Assembly: GCA_023430325.1 (NCBI GenBank)
Contig: JAEZAU010000233.1
Span: forward strand, 17,806-81,805
Reading direction: 5' to 3'
Length of the DNA: 64,000 bases
DNA from: Bacteroidota bacterium
GTDB taxonomy: Bacteria; Bacteroidota; Bacteroidia; Flavobacteriales_F; PHOS-HE28
Position 1 is the stretch's first letter, and each line of letters begins with the position of its first letter. Under the pieces are notes generated by a model. It was not told the origin of the DNA, searched no databases, and saw only the letters and a program-made list of their open reading frames with translations. Below are positions 43,637 to 51,883 of the stretch, one piece after another. The position numbers were made by a program, and so were the translations under genes.

Positions 43637-44389
43637 ATGGCACTGCGCGCACTGATAGTGGATGACGAGGCCGATGCCCGGGACAACCTGCGTTTGATGC
43701 TGGAGGAACACTGTCCCGAAGTGGAAGTGGTAGGCCAGGCCGGCAGCGCGCCTGAGGCGCGCCAGAAGATCAATGAGCTGCAACCGAACGCGCTCTTCCT
43801 GGACATAAAAATGCCCGGGGAAGATGGTTTTCAACTGCTGAGTTCCATCGCCGAGCTCGATCTTCCGGTGGTGTTCACAACTGCATATGACGAATACGCG
43901 CTAAAGGCCTTCAAACAGAATGCGCTGGATTATCTGGAGAAGCCGATCGATATCGACGAGTTGCAGCGCGCGGTGAAGAAATTGCAGAAAAGCACCAACG
44001 AGATAACTCCGGCGCAGCCTTCCGCGATCGCAGCGTTGATGAAGGATCCGGCCTCGCCCTTGAGTTCACGTGTCGCCATTCCCGGGCGCGAAGGTCTTGT
44101 GCTCCTGAAGCATGAGGACATCATGTACCTCGAGGCCAACGATAGTTATACCACCATTCATCTAAAGGACGGCAAGCGCTCGGTGAGCAGCAAGCACATC
44201 CGCGTGTTCGAGAACAGCCTTGATCCGAAAAGCTTCTTCCGCGTACACAAATCGTACATCATCAACCTGGCGCACCTCAAGGGTTTCAACCGTGCAGAAG
44301 GCAACATGGCGGTGCTGGACAATGGCGCCCTGATCCCTGTATCGCGGAGAAGGCTTCCTGATTTTCTCGCATTGATCAATACCTTTTGA
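43637..44389 (+). CDS. LytTR-family response regulator
   Basis: 250 residues: receiver domain (Asp9-Asp10, phosphorylation site Asp56 in LFLDIKMPG, TTAYDEYALKAF) and a LytTR DNA-binding domain (about 145-248; IMYLEANDSYTTIHLKDG, FFRVHKSYIINLAHL). The ATG at 43637 fits the family. A TAACTTTT sequence 16 nt upstream (43613-43620) is a possible -7 box. The cognate propeller histidine kinase starts 20 nt downstream, so they form one operon. Confidence 0.95.
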   Translation: MALRALIVDDEADARDNLRLMLEEHCPEVEVVGQAGSAPEARQKINELQPNALFLDIKMPGEDGFQLLSSIAELDLPVVFTTAYDEYALKAFKQNALDYLEKPIDIDELQRAVKKLQKSTNEITPAQPSAIAALMKDPASPLSSRVAIPGREGLVLLKHEDIMYLEANDSYTTIHLKDGKRSVSSKHIRVFENSLDPKSFFRVHKSYIINLAHLKGFNRAEGNMAVLDNGALIPVSRRRLPDFLALINTF

Positions 44390-44409
44390 GGCCCATTCGC
44401 GCACCGCTG

Positions 44410-47379
44410 ATGCGCCTGAGCATATTTCTCTTCGCCCTACTGCCCATGGCTGCTGAGGCCCAGCAGCACATGTTCACGCAGTACACCCCGAAGGATGGTC
44501 TTGCACAAAGCCAGGTACGGGCCATGGCACAGGATGAGCATGGCTATATGTGGTTCGGGACACTTGGCGGTGCCAGCAGGTTCGATGGGCTTGAATTCAC
44601 TGATCATGCCCTGCAGGAAGGATTACCCGATGCGCAGGTGAGCGCGATGGTACAGGACAACAAAGGAAGGTTGTGGCTCGGTGTCGGATCGGTCCTTGTA
44701 CTTCGCGAAGGCCAGAAATGGGTCCAACATCCGCTGCCGGTGCAGAACGCCGCTCGCATCATGAGCCTGGCCAGTGATAAGCAAGGACGGATCTATGCCG
44801 GTACCGATGGAAGTGGTCTCTACATATGGGACGATGATGCTGTGAGAACGGTGGAGAACTACCCGGATACAGCTGCCAACATCCGCAGCTTGCTGATGCT
44901 GAGCGATGGCCGTTTGCTGATCGGGCTTCGCAGCGGTCTTCTGATATACGATGGATCGAGTTTCATTCAAGTGGATCTGAAAGAGAACAACGGTGTTGCG
45001 ATCAGTGCCATGGCCGAAGGTCGTGATAGCACCTGGTGGATCGGAACATTCCAGAGTGGTCTGCTCCAGATGAAGAACGGTGAGATCAAAGCCCACGATG
45101 AAGAGACCGGATTGATCAGGAACAACGTGCGTTGCCTGTTGGTGGACACGGAAGGAAAATTATGGGTGGGCACGAAGTTCGGATTGAACATCATAGATGG
45201 GGGGCGCATCAGAACATTGACGGTGCACCAGGGAATGCCGAACGACAACATCTGGTGCGCATACCAGGACAGTGAAGGCAACATCTGGTTCGGCACCGAT
45301 GGAGCAGGTGCCCTGAAATACACCGGCGATCGGTTCGTCACCTTCACCACACGAGATGGCCTTTGCAGCGATCTGGTGATGACAGTGATCTCAGACGCAG
45401 CCGGTGATCTATGGCTTGGGACCTATGACAACGGGCTTTGCCGCATGGACCTTATGGCGATGGTGAACACCATGGACGGCCTCCCCAACAACACGGTCTG
45501 GTGCGGCATCACCGATCGGAACGGCTCCATCTGGGTGGGTACCAGCGAAGGCGTGGCTCAACTCGTGCGCGGCGTGGTACAACCACTGCCACCACAAGTA
45601 GCCTTGCTCGGCCAGCGGGTCACCTCCCTGCTTGAAGGGCCTGATGGAACCATCTGGTGCGGCACACGTGATGGACTTGTCGGGATAAAGAATGGCGCGC
45701 TCGCAGTGGAATATCCTGCTGGTGAAAATGGTCCGGGCCGCTCGGTGCGCAACATGCTTTGGGATGATGACCGCATGCTTCTGGCCACCGAACAGGGCAT
45801 CTCGATAAAACAGGGTACAAGGTTCACCCGGATCACCACAGAAGATGGAGCCAGCGACAACACCATATTCAGTCTGTTGAAGGATCGCAAAGGGCGCATT
45901 TGGGCAGGTACAAGCAATGGTTTGACCTGTGTTGTTGATGAGGATGTCCGCGCGATCCGCCTGGGCAATGATTTCGGTTCGAACTATATCAACGGTCTTC
46001 TGCGAGATGATCAAGGTAATATCTGGGCGGGCAGCAACAATGGGCTATTTGTGTTCGATCCTGATAGTCTCCTGGAACATCCTTCGAAATTCATGCATTT
46101 CACCATGAACGATGGACTGCGCAGCATGGAGTTCAACCTGAACGCCGTGCATAGGGACCGGCTGGGCCGGTTGTTCTTCGGCACCACCGGAGGTCTCTTG
46201 TTCCATGATGCACGCCGTTTCCGATCGCATCCGCAACCTGCGCCACCGCGCGTCCATATAACCGGTCTTCGATCCTTCCTACAGGAAACGGATTGGCGCA
46301 AACAGAGCACTTCGTTGAACGAACAAGGTGTACCCGTGGATCTTGAACTGCCTTACGGCCGTAATTATCTCACGTTCGATTACATCGGGATCAGCCTTGG
46401 GGCACCTGAAAAGGTGATGTATAAATACCGCTTGATCGGTCTCGATGCCGACTGGCTGCCGGCAACAGATGCACGATTCGCGAGCTACAGCAGCATCACC
46501 CATGGTGAATACACTTTTGAAGTGATCGCCAGTACTGATGGGGTGAACTGGAACGGCCCGGCCACGCTCAGCTTCAGCATTGCACCGCCATTCTGGTTGA
46601 GACCCTGGTTCTTTGCATTGGTGATCGGGGCCGTGGGCGGATCTGCCTACGGGGTGCAACGCTATAGGCATCGCCTGCGCGAACGGCATGAGCGAACGCG
46701 CCAGTTGATGCTCCGATCGCGCATGCTTCAACTGGAACAACAGGCCTTGAACGCCAACATGAACCGGCATTTCGTCTTCAATGCACTGAACAGCATCCAG
46801 TATTACATCAACCGGCAGGACCGCGTCACGGCGAGCAAGTACCTCACCAGTTTCGCCAAGTTGATCCGCCGCAACCTGGATGCCAGTCAGAATGATACGA
46901 CCAGCCTTCGCGAAGAACTGGAACGGCTTGAGCTCTACCTCCTGTTGGAGAACATGCGCTTCAAGGACCGTTTCCAGTACAGCGTCACCATCGATCCGCA
47001 GGTGGATGTGGGACAGGTACGGTTACCGGCAATGATGCTGCAACCTTATGTGGAGAACAGCATCTGGCACGGCATCCTGCCCACGGAACGCCAGGGCCGG
47101 GTGGATATCATCGTGGAGCCGGCCGGTAGTGGACGAGTATTGGTGCGTATTGAAGATGATGGCATCGGAGTGGACCAAAGTCGCTTGAACAAGGCGAATA
47201 ACGAGAGCGACCACATTTCCCGGGGTATCGAGATCACCAAAGGCCGGGCAGATGTGCTGCGCCGGCTCGATCTGACGGATATTCGGATCAGCGGCCCGGA
47301 CCAATGGCAGGATGAGGCTACAGGCCGGATCCTGGGTACCAAGGTGGCCATTGAACTTCCCGGCTCTACCGTTGCCTAA
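44410..47379 (+). CDS. two-component sensor with regulator propeller repeats and LytS-type histidine kinase
   Basis: 989 residues: signal peptide (MRLSIFLFALLPMAAEAQQ), about 14 Reg_prop repeats forming two propellers (about 20-590; patterns like GxLWxGTxxGL), a Y_Y_Y domain (about 640-715; FDYIGISLG, YKYRLIGLDADW, HGEYTFEV), one transmembrane segment (about 723-745), and a His_kinase/HATPase module with His787 in NMNRHFVFNALNSIQYY and EDDGIGVDQS. The ATG at 44410 is chosen for the signal peptide. Such sensors usually detect extracellular sugars or peptides; the ligand is unknown here. It pairs with the LytTR regulator directly upstream. Confidence 0.93.
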   Translation: MRLSIFLFALLPMAAEAQQHMFTQYTPKDGLAQSQVRAMAQDEHGYMWFGTLGGASRFDGLEFTDHALQEGLPDAQVSAMVQDNKGRLWLGVGSVLVLREGQKWVQHPLPVQNAARIMSLASDKQGRIYAGTDGSGLYIWDDDAVRTVENYPDTAANIRSLLMLSDGRLLIGLRSGLLIYDGSSFIQVDLKENNGVAISAMAEGRDSTWWIGTFQSGLLQMKNGEIKAHDEETGLIRNNVRCLLVDTEGKLWVGTKFGLNIIDGGRIRTLTVHQGMPNDNIWCAYQDSEGNIWFGTDGAGALKYTGDRFVTFTTRDGLCSDLVMTVISDAAGDLWLGTYDNGLCRMDLMAMVNTMDGLPNNTVWCGITDRNGSIWVGTSEGVAQLVRGVVQPLPPQVALLGQRVTSLLEGPDGTIWCGTRDGLVGIKNGALAVEYPAGENGPGRSVRNMLWDDDRMLLATEQGISIKQGTRFTRITTEDGASDNTIFSLLKDRKGRIWAGTSNGLTCVVDEDVRAIRLGNDFGSNYINGLLRDDQGNIWAGSNNGLFVFDPDSLLEHPSKFMHFTMNDGLRSMEFNLNAVHRDRLGRLFFGTTGGLLFHDARRFRSHPQPAPPRVHITGLRSFLQETDWRKQSTSLNEQGVPVDLELPYGRNYLTFDYIGISLGAPEKVMYKYRLIGLDADWLPATDARFASYSSITHGEYTFEVIASTDGVNWNGPATLSFSIAPPFWLRPWFFALVIGAVGGSAYGVQRYRHRLRERHERTRQLMLRSRMLQLEQQALNANMNRHFVFNALNSIQYYINRQDRVTASKYLTSFAKLIRRNLDASQNDTTSLREELERLELYLLLENMRFKDRFQYSVTIDPQVDVGQVRLPAMMLQPYVENSIWHGILPTERQGRVDIIVEPAGSGRVLVRIEDDGIGVDQSRLNKANNESDHISRGIEITKGRADVLRRLDLTDIRISGPDQWQDEATGRILGTKVAIELPGSTVA

Positions 47380-47396
47380 AAAAGACGGGCAGATCC

Positions 47397-47427
47397 TTGC
47401 ATCGAGCAGTGGCGTCCACTATCTTTG
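47397..47427 (+). promoter_or_regulatory. complete promoter of the small lipoprotein gene
   Basis: TTG at 47397-47399, 20 nt spacer, TATCTTTG at 47420-47427 (exact TAnnTTTG), then 4 nt and a GTG start. This is the clearest leaderless arrangement in the window. Confidence 0.6.
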
Positions 47428-47431
47428 GTTC

Positions 47432-47725
47432 GTGCTGAAGTACCTCCATACCATTCAAGCCAGGTCGGCGGCCGCACTTTTTGTGCTTGCGCTGCTGCTG
47501 GGCTCCTGTGGTAAGGAAGCGTTGATAGAACCATCCACAGGCGCTCCTGCCCATGGGGCCAAGAACATCGGAACGCCCGGCCATGGTGATGCTCCCGATC
47601 CCTCCAATGGCAGCACACGTGATGACGACCCAACTGATGATGAGCCAGTGACCGGCAGCGGTGATGGCATCAGTGATGATGGGGACGACCTTTCTGATAC
47701 AGAACGCAACCGAAAGAAGAAGTGA
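47432..47725 (+). CDS. small acidic lipoprotein, unknown function
   Basis: 97 residues from a GTG start: KYLHTIQARSAAALFVLAL signal, lipobox LLGSC with lipid Cys26, then a low-complexity Asp/Gly/Ser/Pro-rich tail (DDDPTDDEP, SGDGISDDGDDLSD) ending in NRKKK. The frame is open upstream into the kinase gene, but the promoter at 47397-47427 and the lipobox position both point to the GTG at 47432. The tail looks like a calcium-binding or flexible linker; no domain is recognised. A terminator follows at 47757. Confidence 0.7.
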   Translation: MLKYLHTIQARSAAALFVLALLLGSCGKEALIEPSTGAPAHGAKNIGTPGHGDAPDPSNGSTRDDDPTDDEPVTGSGDGISDDGDDLSDTERNRKKK

Positions 47726-47756
47726 ACCGCCCCCCTCGGTCCTTCTTCAGGTAGAG

Positions 47757-47780
47757 CGCCCGGAATACCGGGCGTTTTTA
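47757..47780 (+). terminator. intrinsic terminator after the small lipoprotein gene
   Basis: CGCCCGG and CCGGGCG arms with a 4-nt AATA loop, followed by TTTTTATTT. Confidence 0.85.
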
Positions 47781-47835
47781 TTTGCGCCTTCTCATCCCGT
47801 TCCTTTTCCTGTGATCGCCGTTCCCCGTAGGCCAG

Positions 47836-47880
47836 TTTGTATGGAATTTTCAGAGACCTAGATTTCTTTCTGAAAATTCC
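47836..47880 (+). promoter_or_regulatory. promoter with a 12-bp inverted repeat around the -7 box
   Basis: TTTG at 47836-47839, 19 nt spacer, TAGATTTC at 47859-47866 (one mismatch to TAnnTTTG). A perfect inverted repeat GGAATTTTCAGA (47843-47854) and its complement (47869-47880) encloses the -7 box with a 14-nt centre. It could be an operator for the helical-repeat protein gene at 47895 or a 5' hairpin. Confidence 0.5.
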
Positions 47881-47894
47881 CTCATCAAGCATCC

Positions 47895-49457
47895 ATGTCC
47901 AATAAAGCACATGATCACGTACATCGCTTGGTGAGGTCCATGTCCAGGGCTGAAAAGCGCTATTTCAAATTATTCACGGGCCGCCATATGCCTTACGGGC
48001 ATAGCAACCATCAGGTACTCTTTGATGCAATTGCTTCAATGAGCGAATATGATGAAGCGGCACTCCTCCGCCAATTCCAGAAGGAGGCTTTCACCAACCG
48101 CTTCGCCATCACGAAACGCAGGCTCTACGAAGCCATTCTACGAAGTCTTGATGCGTTCCATGCTGAGAGTTCGATCCACCCACGTCTGCACCGGATGCTG
48201 CACCAGGTCGAATTGCTCCATCAACGTGCATTGTACGATGATGCTTCGAAGATGCTCCAAAGCGTGAAACGGCTGGCACAGCAACATGAAGAACATCCCG
48301 TACTTGCCGAAGTGCTGCGCTGGGAACGAAAACTTCTTGAACGGGCCAATTATGCTGAAGCGGATGCGGGAATTCTGGATCGGATCCGATGCGAGGCCAG
48401 GGACCTGCATGATGAACAGCGCCAGCTGGACGAACTATGGGATCTGAAAAGCCGGGTCTTCGTTAACCTGTACCGCCATGGAAAGGTTCGGGATGAAAAA
48501 GGCATGGACCAACTACGATCGCTGCTTGAGGAGCCCGTTCTGAAAGAAGCGGCCCGATCGAAGAGCCACAGGGCCCGGTTCCTATGTCATCATCTGCACA
48601 GCGCGGCAGCCTTTGCCACGGGAGATCTGACGGGTTGCCATGCACACTTGAACAAGGCCTACAAGATCCTCTGCAATTCACGGGAATGCTTCATGGACGA
48701 GCATTATCTGGCCCTTTCGGTGCTCAGTAACCTGATCTATGTGGAGCTTCGATCGGGCAATTTCAAAAAAGCGTTCGAAAGGTTGGAGGAATTCCGTCTG
48801 CTACCCGAGCTGTGGAACATGCCGGTGAATGAAGATCTTGAACTGAAGCTCTTTTGTACATCCACCAGTCTTGAACTTTCCATCCACAGCCAGATGGGTG
48901 CCTTCGAGAAAGCCATGCAATTGGTGCCCCAAGTGGAAAGAGGACTTCTCCAGCACGGTGACCGGCTCGGTGCAGTGCGTAAGGCGGGATTCTACTACCA
49001 GCTAGCATACGTTCACTTCGGTTGCGGGCAATTCGATAAGGCGTTGCGCTGGACACACCGATTATTGAACGATGTGCGGATAGATGAGAGTGCCGAGATT
49101 GTCTGTTTCGGGCGGATGTTGAACCTTCTTGCGCACATAGAATTGGGGCCATCGGAAATGCTCACCTATGCCCTTCGCAGTACCGAGCGTTACCTGGCCA
49201 CCAGGGGCCGCGTGCACAAGTTCGAACCGCTCTTTCTCCAGATGGTGCATGGTGCCATGCGTTCGCGATCTGAAAAGGCCACCCTGCGCACATATTCGGA
49301 TTTTCTGGAACGCTCGCGATCATTGGAGAACGACCCCATGGAACAGGTGGTCTTCGAACACATGGATGCCATAGCATGGGCTGAAAGCAAGGTCACTGGA
49401 AGATCGTTCACCGATCTGGTGAAGGAACGGGCCATGCGAATGGCCAGTGCAGCCTAG
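47895..49457 (+). CDS. all-helical repeat protein (TPR-like), unknown function
   Basis: 520 residues without signal or membrane segment. The N-terminus (VHRLVRSMSRAEKRYFKLF) resembles the start of a Bacteroidota family of helical proteins that I cannot name. The remainder is a series of helix pairs with TPR-like spacing (for example YYQLAYVHFGCGQFDKALRW near 370-390). ATG 47895 follows the promoter at 47836-47866. The stop is 2 nt from the thiL stop. Protein-protein interaction is likely; nothing more can be said. Confidence 0.75.
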   Translation: MSNKAHDHVHRLVRSMSRAEKRYFKLFTGRHMPYGHSNHQVLFDAIASMSEYDEAALLRQFQKEAFTNRFAITKRRLYEAILRSLDAFHAESSIHPRLHRMLHQVELLHQRALYDDASKMLQSVKRLAQQHEEHPVLAEVLRWERKLLERANYAEADAGILDRIRCEARDLHDEQRQLDELWDLKSRVFVNLYRHGKVRDEKGMDQLRSLLEEPVLKEAARSKSHRARFLCHHLHSAAAFATGDLTGCHAHLNKAYKILCNSRECFMDEHYLALSVLSNLIYVELRSGNFKKAFERLEEFRLLPELWNMPVNEDLELKLFCTSTSLELSIHSQMGAFEKAMQLVPQVERGLLQHGDRLGAVRKAGFYYQLAYVHFGCGQFDKALRWTHRLLNDVRIDESAEIVCFGRMLNLLAHIELGPSEMLTYALRSTERYLATRGRVHKFEPLFLQMVHGAMRSRSEKATLRTYSDFLERSRSLENDPMEQVVFEHMDAIAWAESKVTGRSFTDLVKERAMRMASAA

Positions 49458-49459
49458 CT

Positions 49460-50521
49460 TCAACTAGCACCTCGTCGCAAGAACGCATCCCAGCCTTGCG
49501 CCCGCAATTGATGTATGCCTCCAACCTTGTCCACCAACACACATCCATCAGCAGGATCGGTCATATGCCCGATGATCGTAAGATCAGGATTGCCTTTGAT
49601 TTTATCATGGTCGGCCTGGGTAATAGTGAACAACAGCTCGTAATCCTCGCCACCGTTCAATGCGCACATGCTCGGATCGAGATCGAATTCCCGTGCAGTG
49701 CTGTATGTATGCGGATCGATCGGGAGCTTATCATCATATATACGCACGCCAACGCCGGAGTTCCTCGCAATATGCATCACATCGCTGGCCAGCCCATCGC
49801 TGATGTCGATCATGCTCGTAGGCCGCACACCCAGCTTCTTCAATAGATCGATGATGTCCCTTCGCGGTTCGGGTTTCAGTTGGCGCTCCAGGATGTAATC
49901 ATGGCCGGTAAGGTCCGGCTGGGCACCGGTCTCTTTGAATACATACTTCTCCCGCTCCAGGATCTGAAGTCCCATGTACGCGCCACCCAGATCTCCGCTC
50001 ACCACCAGCAGATCGTTGGCGCGGGCGCCATTGCGATAGACGATGTCCGATCCTTTGGCTGAACCGATGGCCGTGATGCTGATGATGGCCCCGCTGCGGC
50101 TGCTGCAGGTGTCCCCACCGATGATATCCACCCCGTGATGGTCGCAGGCCCGCATCATGCCGTCATAAAGTTCATCGATCGCTTCCACTGGAAATCGATT
50201 GCTGAGCGCCAATGACACTGTGACCTGTTTCGGCATGGCGTTCATCGCATATAGATCGCTCAAGTTGACAGCGATCGCCTTATAGCCCAAATGGCGCAGC
50301 GGCACATAGCTCAGATCGAAGTGAACGCCCTCCACCAGCATGTCCGTGGTGACCACTTGATGCAGGCATTCGCCACTTGCTGAAGGATCGATCACAGCCG
50401 CATCATCACCGATCCCTCTCACGGTCGAGCGGTCCACGATCTTTATGCGCGATGCGATCCTATCGATGAGGCCGAACTCCCCGAGGCTGGAAAGCTCGGT
50501 CCGTTGCAGTTCTTCTGACAT
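49460..50521 (-). CDS. thiL: thiamine-monophosphate kinase
   Basis: A 353-residue enzyme that phosphorylates thiamine monophosphate to the active diphosphate. The PurM/ThiL fold motifs are visible: FGLIDRI, GIGDDAAVI (about 36-44), TTDMLVEGVHFD (about 58-69), NLSDLYAMNA, GGDTCSS (about 133-139) and DISDGLASD (about 230-238). Length is typical. It is followed on the minus strand after 30 nt of spacer by none of the other thiamine genes; its upstream neighbour is an amidohydrolase gene that ends 31 nt away. Confidence 0.96.
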   Translation of the reverse strand: MSEELQRTELSSLGEFGLIDRIASRIKIVDRSTVRGIGDDAAVIDPSASGECLHQVVTTDMLVEGVHFDLSYVPLRHLGYKAIAVNLSDLYAMNAMPKQVTVSLALSNRFPVEAIDELYDGMMRACDHHGVDIIGGDTCSSRSGAIISITAIGSAKGSDIVYRNGARANDLLVVSGDLGGAYMGLQILEREKYVFKETGAQPDLTGHDYILERQLKPEPRRDIIDLLKKLGVRPTSMIDISDGLASDVMHIARNSGVGVRIYDDKLPIDPHTYSTAREFDLDPSMCALNGGEDYELLFTITQADHDKIKGNPDLTIIGHMTDPADGCVLVDKVGGIHQLRAQGWDAFLRRGAS

Positions 50522-50525
50522 GGCA

Positions 50526-50533
50526 CAAAGGTC
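50526..50533 (-). promoter_or_regulatory. -7-like box 4 nt upstream of thiL
   Basis: Minus-strand GACCTTTG, one mismatch to TAnnTTTG, with the same 4-nt spacing (TGCC) to the ATG as at the sulfoxide reductase gene. Confidence 0.35.
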
Positions 50534-50551
50534 GGTCGATCGCAGATAGGC

Positions 50552-51883
50552 TCACCTTGCCTCAGATGATCGTTGCTCATACAACCTGAAAAGCTCTTTG
50601 TGATGATCATCAAGCACCAGCCTGTGCCCTTGAATGAAAGCATGCCGCACATCATTCCCACGCATGTCCAATGCATCACCGTTGGATACGATCAACGTGG
50701 CGTCCTTGCCGATCTCAAGACTTCCGCACCGATCGGATATGCCCAGGATGGCGGCAGCGTCCAGGGTGATGGAGCGTAATGCGTCCTCCCTGCCCAGCCC
50801 GTATGCGGAAGCCGTTCCGGCCACGAATGGAAGATTGCGCAGACCCGCTGCTTCATGCTCTCCGATATAGCTCAGTGCGAAACGCACACCCTGTTCCTTC
50901 AACAATGCGGGAAGGCGGTACGGAAGTTCCACATCATCATCGGGTCTCAGCGGCAGTGAATGGAGTCTGCGAAGAATAACGTCCACCTTGTTATCCCGCA
51001 GAAGATCGGCGACACGCCAGGAATCGTAGCCACCGACGATCACCAGTTTTTTTACGCCTTCTGCCTTGGCGAACAGCACGGCCTCAGTGATCTCCCGCGC
51101 TGCATCGGCATGCACATACAGCGTCCTGCGCCCATCAAAAAGGCCGCGCATTGCTTCGCACCGCAGATCTTTCTTTTCAGGAAGGGCTACCGCTGAATAG
51201 GCCTTGGCCCGGCCGAAGAACTCCCGGATCTCATCCAGCTTCTTTTGCCGTTCATCCTTCGCAGCAGCATCGGTCTCCTGCTGCTCCGCCCACCAGCCGC
51301 GGCGCTGGTATGCCGGTGGCCATGTCATGAACACGCCTTCATCGGATCTTACGGTCGCTTCCTCCCAATCCCATGCATCGAGCTGGACGATGGAGCTCGT
51401 GCCGCTGATGACAAGCCCTTTCGGCGATATCTGGGCGATCAACACACCATTGGACCGCACTGTGGGAATGATGCGCGAATCAGCTTTATAGGAAGTGATC
51501 GTACGCAATTCAGGCTCGAAATGTCCGACATCCTGAAAGTCACGGCTGGCACGGATAGACTCGATCTCTGTGAGTCCCAGACTGGAACAAAGACCGATGA
51601 AACCCGGATAGATGTGCTGGCCGTTCGCATGGATGGTAGTGTCATACGATGCGCGAACACCATATCCGTATCCGACAAAATCGATCTTGCCGTTCCGGAG
51701 ACCGACCGCACCCTCTTCGAACACCCGGCCATCACCCACATGAACCGTTCCGCCGGTGATGAGGATCGATCTTGTTTGAGCAGGACCTGGCAGGGGTTGC
51801 TGGGCGAAAAGTGAACACGAGAAAAGGATGCACAAGGCCATCAAGGGCCGAAGTACGGTTGGTGAACGTTCAATGCGAATCAT
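50552..51883 (-). CDS. secreted amidohydrolase-like protein lacking the N-terminal HxH metal motif
   Basis: 443 residues with a signal peptide (LRPLMALCILFSCSLFAQQ). The amidohydrolase frame is clear: ITGGTVHVGDGRVFEEGAV at the N-terminus and GRCGSLEIGKD-like metal-dependent hydrolase end (ISDRCGSLEIGKDATLIVS). Where such enzymes have PGFID.H.H, this one reads PGFIGLCSSLGL, so the binuclear metal site is incomplete. ATG 51883 overlaps the upstream amidohydrolase gene by 14 nt, so the two are translated together. It may work as a non-catalytic partner of that protein; this is inference. Confidence 0.8.
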   Translation of the reverse strand: MIRIERSPTVLRPLMALCILFSCSLFAQQPLPGPAQTRSILITGGTVHVGDGRVFEEGAVGLRNGKIDFVGYGYGVRASYDTTIHANGQHIYPGFIGLCSSLGLTEIESIRASRDFQDVGHFEPELRTITSYKADSRIIPTVRSNGVLIAQISPKGLVISGTSSIVQLDAWDWEEATVRSDEGVFMTWPPAYQRRGWWAEQQETDAAAKDERQKKLDEIREFFGRAKAYSAVALPEKKDLRCEAMRGLFDGRRTLYVHADAAREITEAVLFAKAEGVKKLVIVGGYDSWRVADLLRDNKVDVILRRLHSLPLRPDDDVELPYRLPALLKEQGVRFALSYIGEHEAAGLRNLPFVAGTASAYGLGREDALRSITLDAAAILGISDRCGSLEIGKDATLIVSNGDALDMRGNDVRHAFIQGHRLVLDDHHKELFRLYEQRSSEAR

